Assembly (NCBI RefSeq): GCF_910592395.1
Contig: NC_088312.1
Location: 21,087,292 to 21,151,291 of the forward strand
Reading direction: 5' to 3'
Length of the DNA stretch: 64,000 nucleotides
Source: Lineus longissimus
Lineage: Eukaryota > Nemertea > Pilidiophora > Heteronemertea > Lineidae
Below the pieces are notes generated by a model, which had not been told where the DNA came from, did no database searches, and was given only the letters and a program-made list of their open reading frames with translations. Below are positions 28,101-39,714 of the stretch, piece by piece; the first letter of the stretch is position 1, and each line of letters opens with the position of its first letter. Position numbers and translations under genes: made by a program.

Positions 28101-31100
28101 ATCAGTGATAGCCACACAAGAATGGCTTGACCACTCATCTTTGTCCAAATAATCGCCAGCTGACAAGGAAAATAGATGCTGGGTTCATACTTGGAGGAAT
28201 TCGGTTTTGGCTCTCAGAAGGTGAAAACCATCACCTATTTGTGTCCTTGGGCAGTACACCTTAGAACCTCTCAATAGCTCCTCTCTGAATAGGAGTACAA
28301 ATGGGTACAAGTATAATTTCTATCCAAGTCAGGGATATTCCTCCTATCAGGGATAACATCTTGTTAGATGAGCCCTTTGACATGGGCAGACTTCAAGTTT
28401 TAGCGCAACACTTTTCAATATTGATCCTAACAATATAGGTTAGGTGTACTTATCTTGTTTTTAGGGCAATGATTATGTCTTTAGGAGGTAAATATTATCG
28501 AAGCTGTTGTATTACAGTACATTATCATTTGTAGTGTTTAGGGTAAGGGTGTCGATATATTTTCATCTACCCATTTGAGTGATGGGCATGGTCAGTTTAT
28601 AAAACCCACCACTTTTCATTTCTATTAATTTTTAAACAAAACCAATTCATAACAATTTATAACGCATATTCCTACCTTCATTTGATAAAACCAAACAAAA
28701 AAGTTTTTGCCCCACCGTAAATCAGATCAGAGAAGAGCGAGTATGGTCTTTTTCCACAACACATAATCATGGGAAATATATAAGCCGCGCTCAATAATTC
28801 CCGCTGCGCAATGCATTACCAGTCAATACTGTAGGCAATAAAACGGTGCGTCATCTCCACTGGAACAGCTTGTAAAAGCTGAGCATAGTGATTCTAAAAT
28901 TTCATCAGGGAAAACCTGATAATATGCAAATGTAGTTGTAATTGGTTCCAGGAAGTGGTTCCAAGAAGTCATGTGAATGAGTGGGCTTCACATGAGCCAG
29001 GACAAAAATAACCCGACTGGGGAAAAATAAACAAGAGGTGGTTTTATAGGAAAACATATAACTACCTCAGGGGATCATTTAAATCATCTCAATAGTCTCC
29101 CATTCATCGGGATTTATCTTTCCGATAAAAAATTAATTAGTTTAATGAATATTTGCACGTTTTTTAATCATGTTATCATGCTAAATCAGGCAGATTTATC
29201 AAATTGTGATCGTTTCAAACAGATACGATAAGTTTGATCGTTCAAAGAAGACAGTTCGCCTTTAAATTGGCTGCCCTAACCATCTTTAAAACAATGTCCA
29301 TAGTACACCATTCAGCCTCATAAATTGGTATTTCAACCTACAATGATTAACCTCTGGAGTTTGATATTGGAATACTATGATGTGTTGATTTTTAAATCTG
29401 AACTCTTTCTAATGTTCCTCTGCAAAACCTATTAAAAATATTTTTCCCGAGTTCTTTTATCAAATATGGTTCGTCTTCCTTCGACTGAGAAACATCTTGG
29501 CTGTTTCCTTCCAAATCTTTCAACCAGTACACTCTACGAGACTATGTGTTCTACCAAACCGAATAGAAACAGTGCATTTCCAGACATAAATTCCTCCCAT
29601 CGTGTCCCCCATATCTACCATGGACTGAACACCAGATCTCTAGCTCAGAACTACGACTGACTACACACAGAATGGAGGAATCGAGTATCTTAGCAGACAA
29701 CAGCCAATAGTTGTGTTTCGGGTTGGCCAATAGCAAGAATGCATCGGGGAGACACGGACTAGTTCTCCAATTCATGGACCAGGAATTAACACCTAATCAA
29801 AAATTGTTCAAGTGAAGCAGGGGTATTGTGTGGGGAGAACTTCAGGCTGAAATATGTGAGATAAGGTGGGTTCAGCTGTCTGGATGGGGTGCGCAAAAGG
29901 TGATGGAACGACATCCCAGAACAGCCCATGTTCGAAACTTCAGTTCTACATAGGCCTTCCTCGCTGATGAGAACATGAGCATCATCTGAATTTTAACCCT
30001 TGATGCTCTATGATGACGTACAGTAAATTGCTGAAGTTTGTCAGAATATCAAATGTATTTACTGCAGACACATTTATTTTTGCTGCCCTTATTGTTCACA
30101 AGAAGTCTTTTTTAAATTACGTACTTGAAAAGGTGTTGGCAAAAATACTACACTTTACTGTGCATTTTCTGATGGTCTCTTTAATCTATATGAAAAATGT
30201 GGTAAATATATGTCAGTCACAAACCCTTTTTTCAGTTGCAGAATAACATCAGACCAATGAAGTAAAGCCAGTTAAAAGTCTCCCGCAGAGTATTATGATG
30301 CGAAATCCTGCAATAAGGCTCTCATCGGTCACCAACGTAGAATACCAACTACAACACAGTGCAATTGATCACGCTAATAGCAATATCCGAGACAGCTTCA
30401 TTCATCCGGAGGACCATCCATCTCAAAACATCACAACAAATACTACATCGAAAAGACAAACTAGGAGACGAGGCACAACGGTCGACCAATCAGGTGATTC
30501 TGTTGCCGAGGCCATTTACAGTCAATCAATGTGTCATAAATATTAGCAACGACCCTGGGTCGATTGTACTATGTCTGTCCAATCTCCGACACAGGGGTTC
30601 AGTAAACACAACAAACTTTTTCAGCAATAAATGCTCAATTTTTTTTTTCATTATAAAAGAGGCACTCAAACCAAACTCGTATACAAAATAAAGCTCTCCA
30701 TAGAAAGACAATTGTTTTTCTATGTGAAGTATTTCAAGCTCTTTGCAGTTGCCGCGACCTGCAACTTAACCATGACAACCCCAGTGATTCCCATTTAACC
30801 AATCACAGGAAACTTCTCAATTACAATCATCAATATGATATAGATATTCACAGGTCACACAACAGTAATTGCACGTTTTGTAGATTATCAATCTAGAATA
30901 CTGAAATCCCCTTTGTGGAGACTTTCTTCTTGTACGAGGCGATCAAAAACCCATCCTCCTCCTGCATGTGAGAATTCCATCTTTTTTGGCATGACAGTAT
31001 TTTTGGGATGGTCCCTTTACCAAGAACATGACTACAGACCAGGAAGTATGAACATGCACTGTTTTTTAACTGCAGAACATGGCAGAAGAATATGACATCA

Positions 31101-34100
31101 ATGTTTTTATTTTGAGGGCCTAGATTACTTTGTATCAAGCATGGCTTTCTACCTCAATGAAGTAATATTTTGGGGAAGAGAATGCAGCTGGTCAGGATTC
31201 TCTTTACTATTTTTGGACTTGCTTTCTTTCAAGGGCACAGGGGGAGAAATTCATAGAGGCAATAGCCTTCATCCCCTCCCCATTTGCCTTGGCGCCAATG
31301 AGATATCTTCCATCATGAAGACAGATTTTTTCCTATCCATGCAATGCAAATTGGCCACAGCACAACAGATTAGGTAAACAGAAATTGGTAGTCAGTTGCG
31401 TTCTTTTTAAAGCTGCGGGCTGCGTGCATCAGGTTGCTTGGGTCGACACGGCATTTGAAACCAACACCAAGACAAGACACACAAACTTACATTCGCTAGA
31501 TCACCATCTTGATTGACGACTTGCTTATTTTGGTTTCTCGTACCATTACCAAAACCCTGAAGAGAGAACATGCAGATTTTGTTATTTTTATAGTAGATAC
31601 TATACATCACCCCTGACAACCACACGTCATTTTGGCCACGACATCACAACACACGGTGTCGCCGTAGGGGAAATATGTCGTCGCACAACACCACGCAGAC
31701 GTCATGACGTACAGGACAATCAAACGGAAGATACACAAGTTTGACAGATCGTCATTCACAACGGTATTATCAGCGGACCACAGCAGTCACATCACGTCTT
31801 GACCATTTCATTATTTTTAGGTCTTTTTTTAGAGATACCGACACCCATTTACATTCAAGCCCTTTTAACTTTAGGTAATATCTCCTTCCGCAAAAAAAGC
31901 ATATACATAACTCTGAAGTCACTGCACAATGCCATGGTAAAATTCAAAGATGGCAAAATATGCAGCCTTGTTTTATACTGAAAACATTTAAAGTAAGTAT
32001 CTTGCTATACTCAAAAGCTTTAAGGTTCAAAGCTGGCCAAAACTTGTCAAAACTTTGAACAACCTTTCATGCGAACACCTGCAACTAAGCTGGAGGTACT
32101 TATAAGCTGATCAGCCAATAGGTGTCAATCAACACGTCCACGTTTACACGAACCGTGAATGGGTTTTGTCAGCTCCACCTAGAGGTGACATTTTTCATTA
32201 GCATCCAATTGTGTCAAGGGGGGGGGGACATGCACCACTGCAGCAGGGGTGTTCCAAGGTGTAACCAGACATCTTTTGCTCAAAATCATCATTCGCTAAT
32301 GTCAAAATATGGTAACTGACAACATAATAAATTTTCAGTCATAAATCTTGAGGGGGCATATCAAATTTTTTCAAATTATAGGGTCACCAAATATACATCA
32401 CTGATACATCTCAACATAGTAAATGTTGTATTCGAAACAATCCGACCTTGACCTTTTTTGATGGAGTCCTGTATGTCATGTGGCATGTAAAAGGAGTAGG
32501 TTGGTACAGTGGTGGACTCGATGACGGTGATTTCATTCCAATTATCAATGCGGGGAACTGACTGCAGCGATTTCCCTCAAGAGTTTTAACCCCAACATTA
32601 AGTGCAACTGCTGATGTTCCGCTTAAAATCACCCAGCAGTATCATACCTTACCTGAGATGGACTGAGTGGTTGCGGATTCTGCTGCGGCTGTTGCATAAA
32701 GTGGGACTGTTGAGCAGGGCTCTGAGAGGCTGACTGGTTCTGGGGTGGAGATGTCGTTTGGGACACAGGAGTGGATGACCGCGACAGCCCTGAGCTCGGC
32801 TGTTGCGATGATGTCGGGACTGAGCCAGGCGCTGGCTGAGCCTGGCTACTTGGTGTCTGCTGCATAAAGGACTGCGACGGCTGGCCGAATGAGGGTTGTT
32901 GCGAGGCCTGTTGATTGAACTGTGAACCCAACTGCAATTATAAAATAGCGGTTACTTTTAGGGTAATGACTTCATATTTAAACAGCATAAAACTAAATCA
33001 GATTCAATTCACCTTTAGAACACAATCAAAACTCAAATGATTTCAAATTTAAGATGTACATAATCATATTTCAGTTCTGACCATCGAGAAGTCCATTAGA
33101 AAGAAGTTAACAAGTGACCACTGCCTTATCTGGTATGTCCCTATTTCAACCTAGCTGCCATTTACGGTGAGATCATTTTTGTCTCAAGGTTCTTTTTATG
33201 GTCACTACATGTGACGCAAAAACCAAGTGCTCTTCTCCTAAAAAACTTTACTAATAGTTGCAAAACTTTGCTGTATAGTTCACTGTGGGGATTATGACAA
33301 CGTCAACAACATAAAAGCAACTTTTACAATTCTAAAGATGTGGAGGTAAATTTGGCCATATGGAGATTACGGGTACATTTCCTTAATTTCGGAACATTTA
33401 TTCTGCCCAAGTTGAGATGGAGAGAAGGTGAGGGCTCCAACTTCCTTGTATCCATGGAGACAAGGAGGCAAAGATGAGACGAGACATGCTTCGCCGCAAA
33501 TCTTGTGCCAGTAAAAATGGTGGTTTACTTGCCATGTCAACGCCTGCATGATTGACAATTTCAGTTTGGAAGGGAGAAATGGGGTACCTACCAAACGGAT
33601 TATCAATCAGTCCCAACATACGTGATTTTTACCAAGAAGTGGGAGACTTCAGTGGCCTCAGAATTGTGTAATTTGGAGAGGGGAGGGGGATAACATTGCT
33701 GCTAACATATCATCACTACGAGAAGACACACAACATAAAAGAATAGAATAAATGGGTTGATATTTTGTACCTTAGCACGTACCTGCTGTCCAAAGGACTG
33801 ACCAGGCATTTGATTTGGCATCCCGATCTGGCCCGGCCGATTTGGTTGTTGGCCCGGCTGCATCGTGCTTGGGAACCGGGACGAGTTAGCACCTGGATAC
33901 TGCTGCTGGCCCGGGCCGTAAGGCCCAGGTCCGCCCTGCTGCTGCTGAGGGTAGTTAGGAGGCATCCCGGGGCGTCGTTGGTTTGGGTCGAATATTGGTC
34001 GCTGCTGGTAAAAGGGAGAAAGGAGATGACATTAGACGGGGCTTGGTTCGAATGACACGAATTCAGCATAAAGGCCTGGAAAATTTGGACGTAGACTTGC

Positions 34101-37100
34101 AACACGAATCTCTGAAAATGGCCACTGAAAGAGAAAGTGAAAATGACAGGATTTGGAAACACTGAAATTACGATTTGGGAAGTCCTCTGAAACAAAAATA
34201 TCCTTGTGTATTCAATCAAATGCTACAAAGACCTGGAATGAAAAACTTTTGAGTGATTGTTCATATGTAAATGTTGTAGAATTATTGCGCCTCTGAAAGG
34301 GTTAGGTTTTGCTTGGGTGACCCCCCCCCCCCCCCCAACATCTGTGTAGTAATGCATCAAATATCAAACTCTTTCACCTCCTCCATTTTTGTCTTTGGCC
34401 CATTTTGAGGCTGTCGCTGACCTCAATCATGACATTTGACCCTCTGTGACCTTATCTTCTTAGATGTCCTCAACCCCTATGCTGTCACCTTTAACCAATT
34501 TCGCAAATACCAATTTTAATCTTGTCAATATTTACATGCAATTTTCAATAATAATCTGTCCATCTGCCTGCAGGTCATCAAATTCAAAATGTATTCAGCT
34601 GTTTAGAACATCACCTTAATTTCAATGTCACTGACTGTATAATTGAAAAGTGATGGGAGGTTAAACAGGGCACCGGTGATCACTGAACTCATTAAACACT
34701 ATTGACAATGCCTATACATCATGAACTTGTGACTGCAGATTCATCAATGATATGGGAAGTGCCTTGCCCAAGATCACAGCCATATTCTTGTGATATGAAC
34801 TTTAAAAGTTCCCTTCAAATTACAAATGTATTTTTTCAACTCAGCGCAGACCGTGCCACATTTGTCAAACACAAACTGGACGAAACTTCACCACAGATTT
34901 CGAGGGCTTATTCTACGATAATGTCCATTTGCCATTTCATCATGAACTTTTTTGGCACTGGGAATATAAAATTTCCATCTGCAACTCTTGCCGAGCCCTG
35001 CAGAGAGTCCAAAGAACTCCCTTCACGATCTGCGGCCCTCTAGTTCTGCCTACTGCGCTCAACGTTAGCTCAATTATCAGCAACATTACCAGGACTACCG
35101 ATTGCCATGGAAACTGGAAGATGCCCTTGGATTACAGGCTCTACACTCTATACGCTCGCTCGTTCGACGTTGAGATAGAACTTGTTGCGGAGTAGAAATG
35201 GCAGGCATTGTAGGTTCAAATTTTCGAAGTCATGACTTCGAAACATGGTAAGAGAGGGGCATGACCATGGGATGCTGGCATTTCAATAACTGTGAATCCC
35301 TTTACTTTTGCCACCCTATATGATAAGCATAACGGAAGTGGAGCAGGAGCGGCACAATGACCCTTGTAAAGGAGGATGACACAAAGCTCAACCAGCAAGT
35401 CATGATGTGCAGTTATCTAGCCCCTCATAAAATCCAATCTGTTTGACTCTATTTATTGACACTGACCCTAGTGACTTCTTTTCAAGGTTACATGGCCTAA
35501 TGAAGAGTAATATTACGTAACATTATGATACGGTGCCATATGAAATATGAAAAGACCCTATTTTTAGATGAGCCAGAAAAGTAGGCTAAAAATAGGGGCT
35601 GAATGACAACAAACCATGGGAGGCACATCCAAGGGGCATCAGAGGCAAGGCTAATCTGACAATAAAGCTCAATTACAGTGCTCAAGGACGACAAGTATCA
35701 CATAACCATGATGTAAAGCCAAGGCCTACAGCGTATGCATAGGATACAGAGAAAGCCAATAGCAACATAGGATAGGACACCGGTTTATGCCAATTAAGTG
35801 TATGGCAATTAACATTGAGAAAGCAAATTTTGGTTCAGTCCTCAGAATTTCAATAGCTGGGCTGATAATGTGAAGCGCTTCGACTTAAAAAATTGAGCAG
35901 CGCAGCCGGATTTCATGTACTGAAAGCGCTAAAGAAGCATCATGTTTTACTTTTAAAGAAACCTGCTTCATTCATTGGACAGCAAGCAGAACACTCCAAT
36001 CTTCTATTATAACTTACTTGATACAAATATGACCACTACCTTTTATGCAAAACACAGGAAAACATATTCAACAGAGAATTCCACCACAGAAAAACAGCCT
36101 CATCAGCACTTCCTTTGAAAATAAAAAATTAAATCGCTCAATAAATTCATAATCCTTTGCCTACTCTGTGTCAAAGCCAACAGATGTTTTCACAAAACCA
36201 AGTTTTTTCACCATGAAAATGACACGCGCCTTAAAAAATCATGAATAGAATAAAAAGTTTGGTAAATTAACCGCACAAAGGCTAGCAGAACCTGTTGATT
36301 AGTCAATTACCCGGGACTTCACACCGGAGCCCCAGGCCAAAAACCAAAATATCACATCCCGTTCCCTCTGACAGACATTTTATTGCTTGAATCTACCTTT
36401 TTAAGTTAAATCTATCCAAAGCTGTTATTATCACCCTAGTATCAAAAAGGTTCACAATTTCATTCATAATGATACATTGTTACCAAATTCAATAAGTCAC
36501 CCCTCACAATACAAAAACATGATAACATTGACAGCTATACTTCCAGGAATTAGGAAAGGCAAAGGAACCATAATCTCCCAAGAGGGATTAGCAGTGAGCA
36601 GATGACCTTGACATTGGAGAATAATTTCTAGTAATCACTGCGAGGCAATCGCAACAAATCACTCAGACATGTCAATTGTCAGAGGGGGAAACCGGTATTT
36701 CTTGGTTCAATAAGGACAAGTATGAAAACGACAACAAAGAAAAAAATCACGCATAATTGACAGGCACCTGATGGCAATCCAGCTGATTTATATTCTAATA
36801 ACCAATTTATTTCCTGGATCTGCAAGGTGTCAATAGAATAAGCGCATGGCTATTTAGCATACAGCATGACTGGTGCCAGTGTAAACAAAACTTGAGCAGA
36901 CGACACTTTGATTGTGGAGATCAATATCGCCACTTGTTGCAGTCCCCACGAGGCTGGACTGAACCTCTCTAAGAGACATCTTGGATGGATAGAAGGGCCA
37001 TCTTTCAAGCTACACTCTTTTTTATTGTTTCACGCGTGAACACCTAGGTCAGTCTCCAACATGAGGAGGAGAGGTCTGGAAGAGCACTTGATTGTTTTAT

Positions 37101-39633
37101 TATTACTAAGGGAAAAAATATTTTTAAAGCAAGGAGGTATATGATTATGATTATCATGAAGTTTTATGATAGTATGTTCAACTTGCTCAGGTGCTTTTTC
37201 CACAGTATCATTAAATCACTATCATCAGCTTATCACTCAGTGGCAAATTAAGTTATCAATTTTCAGCTATTTTTAGCCCCCCCCCCCCCCCATAGTAATC
37301 CTCAAAAGTCACGAGGTTCAACATACAAATCAAAATTGATCACCCTTGCCTTGTCACACAGATTGATGAGTGAAGTCCGTCCATTGAGAACTCAAGATAT
37401 TTACGCCAGCCAATCAAAAGCTGTGACCAAACTACTACAAGTCATCAATCAGCTTCTTACTCCGATATTTTGTGACTGGGCTAGTAAATACTAAACCTTG
37501 CAGATGATTGAGTAGACGTCAACAAAGACAATTCGGCTATTGAGTTCAATGACAGTTTTATCCTGAGAGAGATACTATACTCCACTCTCTCATGGGGAAT
37601 GGGCCAAGAATGCTCAAGTCTGAAACTTGGCACAACATCATGATGGAGTATGGCCAGTAACTGACAGATGCAATGTATTACCAATCATACAATACATTGC
37701 TGCTAAAATTAAAATCAACTGACAGCAAATTTCCAGATCACCAGGCCAATGAGTTACATGCATGAATCTGCATCTATTCTTCACCAGACATCGTTGCACA
37801 AGCAGTTCCAGGATGTTTGACACAGAAGAAACCTTGTTCCAGCTCAGTAGCATTCTCCTAAGCAGACATAATATTCAGCATAATCTCTCTGCAAGTGTTG
37901 GTGTCCCACGTTATGACGTCGAATGACCCAAATCGTTCGTAAGGGGAAGACTAAGAACAAAAGATGCAGGACTTTCCAACTACTATTATAAGCAGGTTGT
38001 ATAAATAATTTATATGATGATAATGATATTAGGAGACTGTTAAAACATGTAATAAAATAACATCAATGAAACAAATATTTAAAATCAAACATTCTAATTT
38101 TTACTCATTACAAATCAAAGAAAAACCCAGACAAAAACCCATACCCCACTTAGCATATTAATGAGATAAAATTCCAACACAAAATAAATCACAAGCAATC
38201 ATTTAGACCTCGTACCCTGATATTCCCCATCAACAACCAAGCCTAAATCATTTTCCATTATATCACCCTGAACAAGATAAATAAAAGAAATCCTGACAGA
38301 CGAGATTAATTGATTGCGATGCTTGACAATCGCCATCAGCCAATCAAAAGAGTCCAATAACGTAAATAAGCCAGCTGCTGTCAGATCATTGAATTTTGCC
38401 ACCAAATTTAAAATTCCAATACACCAAGCATGTTCAGGAAGCCATGTGATCTACACAACAAAAACAAGATACCTTGTTGCGGGGTTATTGAGTGCAGACT
38501 AAATCTTATCAGTGGAGAGTGAAAGTAAATAAAGCCTGTTCAGGTAACTGTATGTGCTCCTGAGGCAACAAGGACAATGAGGTAATTACTACCACTTCCT
38601 GGAAATGACCATGCTCTGTCAGATCCTAGAAATAAGAAGCCATGTGGACTTCAGAAACTAAACAGAATGATAAAGAGTGAAATGAACTATTGTTTTTTTA
38701 TTCTACAAAATGCAAAATTTCTTTAATGAAGAGTTGAGTTTTTAATTCTTCATAGCAAACTGACAGCACAATAATGGCCAAATGTAAACAAAACATTGTC
38801 TATTTATTTGAAAACAGCGATAAAGAGGACAAAAATCCACATACCTGGTTCCGAAATGCCGGATTGTTGCTCATCCCTGGCTGCATCGGATTCGGATAGT
38901 TTCCAGACATTTGTGGTCGCTGTCCTCCCCAGTTTTGTCCACCAGAAAACGACATGTTCGCGACGGTATCGTTATTCATACTGTTCTGTGAACTCACGTA
39001 GTCGTTGAAATTTGAATATCTCTGTTGCGACGAACTGGAATTTTGTAGCAACTGGTTTAGAGTCGGTGTGGGTCCTCCTTGTTGCGATATGCTCTGTCCG
39101 CTCATGTATCTTTGTTGTGGTCCGTGCGAGTAGTTTGGAGGCATCATATTCATGCCTGCCCCACTCATACCCGGTCTGTTGGGCATCATAGGCCCTTTAC
39201 TAGATGGAGGATAGCCAGTTCTCATGCCTTGTGGACCAAACTGATTGTAAGGACTGTTCTGCGAGTTGATATCAGCATTTCCTGAACCAGGTCCGCCATG
39301 TTGATCTGGCATGTAGTTCCCCCGTACAAAACTGCTATTATAATTAGACATTTGACTACTTGGCATATTTTCATTCATTCTATTAAAACTATCATTAGCT
39401 ATGTTTTGATCTCCCATATTTTGTGAGAAATCATTCATCTCAGACTTCATAGAAGGGCCGTCTAAATTTGGAGGCACATCGTTCGCGGTCGGTTCAGACT
39501 TCATCATGTTTTTCTGTCCACCATCTTGAACTGAATCCATAATGTTGGATTCAGGACCAAGGTTTGGCTCGCTTTTTATCTTCTTATTCACAAGTAAATT
39601 ATCAGAATGTTCATCTGAGTTCATAGTCGCCAT
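4769..39633 (-). CDS. ARID1: ARID1/BAF250 (Osa), SWI/SNF (BAF) complex subunit
   Basis: DNA-binding subunit of the canonical BAF (SWI/SNF) chromatin remodeller; nuclear. Eighteen coding exons on the minus strand, in order: 39633-38845, 34004-33783, 32931-32653, 31556-31491, 20893-20719, 18766-18674, 17708-17574, 17268-15982, 15693-15515, 14153-14031, 12574-12377, 12191-11969, 11396-10760, 10563-10142, 9128-9048, 7947-7754, 7643-7520, 7176-4769. All introns are GT-AG, phases match at every junction, and the sum is 7,635 nt (2,544 residues plus stop), close to human ARID1A (about 2,285) and fly Osa (about 2,700). Landmarks: PTPTLNQLL near the N-terminus, a PMPPRPPS motif in exon 6, the ARID at about residues 1120-1235, and the BAF250_C region from about 1702 to the end. 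Long Gly/Met/Pro/Gln/Ser-rich stretches are typical of the family. The start ATG has a good context (acaATGG), but the frame stays open 81 nt upstream, so the N-terminus may be longer. Confidence 0.95.
7948..9047. other. ARID1 intron 15
   Basis: AT-rich intron of 1.1 kb between exons 9128-9048 and 7947-7754. No repeat or RNA gene recognised. Confidence 0.6.
9129..10141. other. ARID1 intron 14
   Basis: AT-rich intron of about 1.0 kb. The only structure noticed is a direct duplication of GTTCCATCAGTAACAGAGA near 9358-9396. Confidence 0.5.
11777..11936 (-). mobile_element. MITE copy 1 (about 160 bp, inverted ends)
   Basis: Both ends carry an imperfect inverted repeat: TACAATGGAACCTCC on the left and, read inward from the right, TACAGTAGAACCTCTTTATT. 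The inside repeats the phrase 'gtcc..ttaata.agagg' in both orientations. Read on the minus strand it is similar along its length to 58890-59054 (CCTCTCTATTAAG, GTCCTGATTA, GGGACCAAAAC). A third, partial copy lies at 17776-17840. There is no coding capacity, so it is a non-autonomous DNA element within ARID1 intron 12. Confidence 0.7.
11969..12574 (-). CDS. ARID1: ARID1 exons 11-12, the AT-rich interaction domain
   Basis: Two exons (12574-12377 and 12191-11969) join in phase 0 between GGVLE and VTKAKKW. Together they code for the ARID, about residues 1120-1235. Recognisable family features are RRAFLDHYLAFVEERG, the PVDLFKMYLAVKERGG helix and turn, KKWKEISLAINM and a Ser/Ala-rich turn before the last helix (YMKHMLATECKLDRG). 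ARID1-type ARIDs bind DNA with little sequence preference. The intron inside the domain is 185 bp. Confidence 0.95.
12575..14030. other. ARID1 intron 10
   Basis: AT-rich intron of 1.46 kb, directly upstream of the ARID exons on the minus strand. No gene, repeat or RNA recognised. Confidence 0.55.
14154..15514. other. ARID1 intron 9
   Basis: AT-rich intron of 1.36 kb. No gene or repeat recognised. Confidence 0.55.
15982..17268 (-). CDS. ARID1: ARID1 exon 8, Gly-Pro-Met-Ser low-complexity exon
   Basis: This 1,287-bp exon codes for about residues 587-1016. Most of it is Gly/Met/Pro/Ser/Asn. The part at about 16540-16870 is a degenerate tandem repeat of GPGMPSNS-like units of 8-12 residues. A short poly-Gln follows (PQQQQQ), then a Ser/Thr-rich tail. 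This matches the disordered, condensate-prone region expected between the N-terminus and the ARID. Both splice sites are clear, and the reading frame continues into VSSTSVTQ of the next exon. Confidence 0.9.
17776..17840 (+). mobile_element. Partial MITE copy 2
   Basis: About 65 bases with GTCCTTGATAGAGAGGTGTCC and the terminal GGTTCCACTGTA, matching one end of the MITE copies at 11777-11936 and 58890-59054. It directly abuts the LINE fragment that begins at about 17842. Confidence 0.6.
17842..18052 (+). mobile_element. 5'-truncated non-LTR retrotransposon (LINE) 3' end
   Basis: Bases 17842-17959 read on the plus strand as the last residues of a reverse transcriptase, including SAPRLWNELPRNIRES and ending KRLKGHLFL-stop. 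The (A)P+LWN(S/E)LP signature is characteristic of the C-terminus of CR1/Jockey-like ORF2 proteins. It is followed by a short 3' UTR containing GGCGCTATACAAG and an (ATTG)n tail at about 18032-18051, as is usual for 3' ends of such LINEs. It is a dead-on-arrival insertion in ARID1 intron 6, antisense to the gene. Confidence 0.8.
18057..18226. repeat. Long foldback (hairpin) element
   Basis: Two arms of about 80 bases are inverted copies of each other with roughly 90% identity. Each reads ATTAATACCTCGCTG, CGGTCATTGGTTGTATAATC, AAGACCGCTCGGGTAGACC and CCAAAACCC. They are separated by a tight GGCG-CTT-CGCC turn. A third, diverged direct copy of one arm lies at about 18549-18586. The structure is typical of a palindromic MITE or foldback element. 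Confidence 0.85.
18227..18667. repeat. Remainder of foldback-associated repeat, ending in ATTG tract
   Basis: Contains a diverged arm copy (GGCGGTCATTGGTTACGATA at about 18556). Near its right end, CCTTTTAGAAT is the inverse of ATTCTAAAAGG found just after the hairpin, followed by a second (ATTG)n tract at about 18651-18667. That tract ends next to the splice donor of ARID1 exon 18766-18674. The whole block from 18053 to 18650 may be one insertion into the LINE tail. Confidence 0.45.
18767..20718. other. ARID1 intron 5
   Basis: Mostly AT-rich, but about 19920-20460 is clearly richer in CpG (CCGGCCGCG, TCCCGCGGAG, AATGCGCGATGCGGG) than the flanks. It contains two X-box-like motifs, GTTGCTATGGCGAG at 20327-20340 and GTTACCATGGTGAT at 20362-20375. 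It could be an internal promoter or enhancer; no coding exon was recognised. Confidence 0.35.
20894..31490. other. ARID1 intron 4 (10.6 kb)
   Basis: The longest intron in the window. I saw no coding exon, RNA gene or intact mobile element in it. It has a C-homopolymer at about 21087-21098 and generally AT-rich sequence. The short open frames within it have no protein-like features. Confidence 0.5.
34005..38844. other. ARID1 intron 1 (4.8 kb)
   Basis: AT-rich with C-homopolymers at about 34321-34336 and 37279-37292. One X-box-like ATTGCCATGGAAAC is at 35101-35114. No coding sequence recognised. Confidence 0.45.
38845..39633 (-). CDS. ARID1: ARID1 first recognised coding exon (N-terminus)
   Basis: Codes for residues 1-263. 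It begins MATMNSDEHS and has three (I/M)KSE motifs in the first 65 residues. It then turns into Gly/Pro/Met/Asn/Ser-rich low-complexity sequence with PTPTLNQLL, a motif shared with the N-terminal part of vertebrate ARID1A/B. The donor reads CAG|gtatgt. An intron of about 4.8 kb separates it from the next exon, which begins QRPIFDPNQRRPGMPP. Confidence 0.85.
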
Positions 39634-39714
39634 TGTAAAGAATAGCTTACCAGTTTCGCCAGGCGTCGAACTTGTAGATCGGCTCCAGTTTGGCTTAGAT
39701 CCTGCTCCGTGTTG
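39634..39714 (-). other. Open in-frame extension upstream of the ARID1 ATG
   Basis: The ARID1 frame remains open for 27 codons before the ATG, up to an acceptor-like tgttag| at 39715-39716. The extension reads QHGAGSKPNWSRSTSSTPG and on into the ATG. It may be N-terminal coding sequence joined to an unseen upstream exon, or spliced 5' UTR; an unused-looking donor (gtaagc) lies at 39645-39650. I chose the ATG at 39633 as the conservative start. Confidence 0.4.

Noticed and set aside
22000-31000. Possible hidden gene or CRISPR-like or regular repeat array in the 10.6-kb intron
   Set aside because: No spaced repeats, no domain-bearing frames and no promoter-like patch seen on either strand.
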